In this document: piece by piece, positions 61,038 through 64,000 of the stretch
Position numbering within the stretch: position 1 is the stretch's first letter
How the letters are laid out: every line of letters begins with the position of its first letter
From: Myrica gale
Lineage: Eukaryota; Streptophyta; Magnoliopsida; Fagales; Myricaceae
Reading direction: 5' to 3'
Length of the DNA stretch: 64,000 nucleotides
NCBI GenBank assembly: GCA_963930655.1
Contig: OZ005609.1
Coordinates: 18,549,001 to 18,613,000, forward strand
Notes under the pieces: generated by a model
What the model saw: the letters and a program-made list of their open reading frames with translations, nothing else
Database searches by the model: none
Told to the model about the DNA's origin: nothing
Program-made: the position numbers and the translations under genes

Positions 61038-61725
61038 ATGAGCTGGATTTATGAGGCTGATAGACTCAAAAGTGCGAAGTATAGTGATGGTGTTGGAGAT
61101 TTTATGAGTGTTGTCCGTAGTTATGCAGATAGTCGAGGACTGATAAGATGTCCATGTAAGAGATGTAAGAATGTGTTGTTCCAATGTGTAGACGAGATGG
61201 AAGATCATTTATTCATAATTGGGTTTGACCAGAGTTACACTCATTGGGTATTTCACGGAGAGTCGAATTGAAGTTTCTAACCGGGTAGTGACTTTAGAAC
61301 CTGAATTGAGTAGTGAAGACTATGAGGGAAACATAAACGACGCTATGAAAGACATGTTAGAAGATGGGCGATCCCTGAAAGTGTTTTATATCAATGATAT
61401 GAAGTTGGGCGGCCACTGGAAGATTGTTCAAAAGATTACCTCTAGAAACACGTATGATATTCCACCTATTGAGGAGGAAGCTAGTGAAGATGGAGAAGGA
61501 CCATTGAACCGTGAAGCATACTCGAAGAATGAGTCTATTGAAATTTTTGTGGACTTTAGCTCCTTTGACATAGTCCCGTTGATTAGAAATGACGTCGAGG
61601 CTTATGTGTCGGTAACCGATGAGAGTGGTCCACAACAATGTGAAGTAGAAGAAAGCAATAATTTCTCGGAATCGTTCAGTAAATATTGTAGTGATTCTGA
61701 AGAATATGACTTCGAGTGTTGGTAA
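61038..61725 (+). pseudogene. CACTA TNP2-like transposase remnant (Transpos_assoc plus DUF4216-like tail)
   Basis: Frame one (61038-61271) starts MSWIYEADRLKSAKYSDGVG and has the Cys/His Transpos_assoc pattern (CPCKRCKN, VFHGES). A +1 frame change leads to frame two (to 61725), which continues EDYEGNINDAMKDML and then KVFYINDMKLGGHW, typical of the C-terminal DUF4216-like region. The DDE catalytic core that normally lies between is absent, so this is an internally deleted gene. The last codons overlap a good splice donor (GTAAGT at 61722), so a further exon might have existed. Confidence 0.75.
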
Positions 61726-61764
61726 GTATAAAATTTATTAAATTTTAATTGTTGAAACTTTTAT

Positions 61765-64000
61765 TGTGACACTCCTTCCCTAAATTTCCTAATTTCTCCA
61801 AATTTCTGAATTTCCTCGATTTCTCGTATTTAGCCTATTAATGATTATGATCGTGATTGTCTCTATTTTTACTAGTTTCTATGCATTCAAAATTCTACCA
61901 TTTTCGTATTAAAAACTTAGTATTCCTATTGCTTGATTTAACCACATGATATTTTTCCTAAGTATACATCAATAGCTCAGATTTAACATCTTCTAAATAC
62001 TAGGTTTGATTTCTTGACACATGATTCATTCGGTTCTAATTGTACTAATGGATTTTAGTATGCTTAATCTCTTTCCCTCATCATTCTCTTGTTTACATCT
62101 AAAATCCTTACCTAGTGTCAATCTTGATTACTCTATCACTAATCTCGGTTAAGTATTTGACTAATTACTTATTTCTTTTTTCTAACATATGCATTAATTA
62201 ACTTTGTAACTTAGCTAATTATTTTGTTAACCTAAGTCTACTTTGATGGCCTGACTCTCTCTCTCCTCCCTAGGGCACATGACACACACAAGGAGATCTT
62301 GGTTTTTTCTTGTTCTCTTTGTCTTTTTCCCTTGTCCCATGTTTTTAGGCTTTGTTGCAGGAATAGTGAGATGCAAAATTGGACCAACCGGCCATGCTTG
62401 CTTGCAATCACAATTGATGTGATTTTGAGGTGAACTTAGATTGTGTAAGTGTCCTTGATCAGCACCTAGTGAAGGGGGAGTGTACCATTTGGCTTCTCCA
62501 ACCTTATGCCACCCAAATAAGGGGCTTGCTTGTGGCAGCCACCTCTTGACCAAATGATGGCAAAGTTGGCTATAAAAGCCAACCCTTGCCATGCATTCCT
62601 CACACCACAACCGACCATTTGAGTTAGAGAGAAGGGAGTGAGTGTTGAGAGCATCCGGCCAAGAGGGAAAGGAAGGAGAGAAAGGAGAGAAAGATGAGAG
62701 GAAGAAGAGAAGGAAGGTGAAAACTTTCATGCCAAGGTAAGTTGGCAAGAGATTCGGCCTGAACACTCCCTTGCATCTCCTCTTTTCTATTTCCTCATCA
62801 TCATTTCCACTTCTTCTTAGCCTTAGATCAGTTTCATTAATCTATAGATATTGTGTTTATAGGAGAACATTGAGAGCTACCCGAGATCACCAAGGTAAGG
62901 GTTAGAACTTCATGCTTTAGTGAGAGTTTAGGCTCTTGTGTTTTGTGGATGGATAACATGTTCTTTTGTGATGATTGATCATTCTTATTGGTGTACATAG
63001 AGCTGTGATTCAATGATGAATATGTTAAGGTCATGTTGGGTTCAAGATTTTGCAAAAAGAAAGGTTTAAAGATGCCATGAAGTAAAATCTAATCTAGACC
63101 CCCTTGCATGATAAAGTTTGATGAATATTTCTTATAACATGCTTGCTGAGTTGGTTTGATGATTCAAAAGTGTTCATGATATACTCTATGAGCTATGACA
63201 GTAGGGATAAGTCTTATAGACCACGGGTTGGCCAATGAAATTGATGTTGCATGTTACACTCCATGGTTTTATGATACAATGCTATGTATATGTGATATGA
63301 AATGATGATGCAATAATGAGTATGACGATGGCCAAAGAGGCATGAAAGTATCCCTGATCAAGAAAAGGCCAAATGGGGCCAAAGAAAGGAGCCTTGAGCT
63401 CAAGAAAGAAGTAATGAAAGATGAAAGAGGTTATGAAAGATAAAAGCATGAAAATGATGCCTTGTGCATATTCTATGAAAGATGAAAGAAGTTATGAAAA
63501 TGTTTGCCTTCAATTCTCTTGAAGAATCCTTATGTCATGTGCTCTGTAAGTTCATATGTATTGGTAAATTAGATGTATCATTAGCCTAAAGTTATAAATG
63601 CGATAATTGATTAAATGCATGAACACTTAGCTAGGGTCTTAAGTCAATATAGACACTGTCCAAATCGACCCTATGGTACAGGTTGTATTTTTGCATGAAA
63701 ATTTCCAGATAGTATTCCGATCTAATATTAGGATGAATGTAAAAATTTCAGCCCAAAATGACGAGGGAAAAGGTCAAAAATGCCACTAGAGGTCTATGAG
63801 GGCAAATTCAACATTTTGTCAAATTCGTTAGGGTAAAAGGATCCAAAGTGAGAAAATGATTACATGGTTGGATAGAACACGAAAAATGGATGGGGGAGCC
63901 CAAATTTGAGCTCAATCCGAGTTCGAATAAGGGCTCAAATCACGAAGCCCGTGTAAGAGCCTAAATGGATTTTAGGCCCAATACCCCTAAAAGAACATTA
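61765..64000 (+). mobile_element. LTR B, same family as LTR A, cut by the window edge
   Basis: The block starts TGTGACACTCCTTCCC and follows LTR A base for base with moderate divergence up to 64000 (A position about 58790). It keeps about 0.4 kb (near 62295-62715) that LTR A lacks. Whether it is solo or the left LTR of a full element cannot be seen here. The ORFs inside (62227-62766) are not supported as genes. Confidence 0.85.

Larger units (their letters stand above)
55940..64000. mobile_element. CACTA (En/Spm-like) transposon, right end beyond the window
   Basis: The left terminus is CACTATAAAAAATGACC at 55940, followed by subterminal repeats (GCGATAGTCAC, AGCGGTGGTCAC, AGCAGTGGTCAC) up to about 56150. 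Inside are a minus-strand Transposase_24/TNPA-like remnant and a plus-strand TNP2-like remnant, plus two LTRs of a gypsy family. The second terminus was not found before 64000, so the right limit given is only the window edge. Confidence 0.75.

Noticed and set aside
62227-62766. 179-codon minus-strand ORF
   Set aside because: It lies in the LTR B-specific segment, lacks any domain, and is open through low-complexity GA-rich sequence.
56950-64000. LTR A and LTR B as the two ends of one element with the TNP2-like ORF as cargo
   Set aside because: LTR A has its own CTGGA duplication on both sides, and the DNA between the LTRs continues the CACTA gene remnants.
1-64000. CRISPR array, rRNA, bacterial-type operon or riboswitch
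   Set aside because: No regularly spaced identical repeats, rRNA-like blocks or operon structure are seen; the window is plant nuclear DNA.

Overview
This is plant nuclear DNA. The genes have GT-AG introns, the three supported genes belong to families known from flowering plants, and most of the remainder is typical angiosperm transposable-element sequence: Ty1/copia, Ty3/gypsy, CACTA, MULE, hAT and Tourist-type MITEs, a tRNA-derived SINE, and an endogenous pararetrovirus relic. A flowering plant, probably a woody dicot or magnoliid, is a reasonable inference. I cannot name the species.

Three host genes are well supported. (1) 6604-7491 (+): an intronless AT-hook/PPC protein, AHL20-like. (2) 18716-29333 (-): a seven-exon METTL2/6/8-type methyltransferase, probably a tRNA 3-methylcytidine writer. 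I rebuilt it exon by exon to 312 codons plus stop. (3) 47701-53411 (+): a five-exon homologue of c-Myc-binding protein (MYCBP/AMY-1), 116 codons plus stop. The last two are assembled from small exons that ORF calling alone would miss; every junction is in phase.

Layout. 1-8.3 kb: an AHL locus inside a tandem segmental duplication; the 3' untranslated region of an upstream AHL copy lies at the left edge. 8.7-8.9 kb: a SINE with target-site duplications. 9.7-14.7 kb: a complete but decayed copia element with a Tourist MITE inside its protease site. 15-18.7 kb: intergenic, with a MITE and a SINE-like relic. 18.7-29.3 kb: the METTL gene, whose introns hold a copia relic, a foldback MITE and a Tourist-like MITE. 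29.4-30.1 kb: an hAT-like element directly upstream of its start codon. 30.6-33.9 kb: a MULE-like element with about 0.3-kb inverted ends, carrying a nested gag-only LTR element (TR-GAG). 34.9-35.3 kb: a foldback MITE. 36.1-43.0 kb: a 5'-truncated gypsy element split by a 3.4-kb solo LTR. 43.0-45.8 kb: a caulimovirid-like relic. 46.6-53.4 kb: a MITE and then the MYCBP gene. 54-55.7 kb: MITEs and a minisatellite. 55.9 kb to the end: a CACTA element with divergently oriented remnants of its two genes, one broken by a 3.3-kb solo LTR, and a second LTR of the same family running off the window.

The host genes look unrelated in function (chromatin/transcription, tRNA modification, a small coiled-coil adaptor). 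I see no operon-like or defence system. The interest lies in the nested element history and in how insertions sit relative to the METTL promoter and introns.
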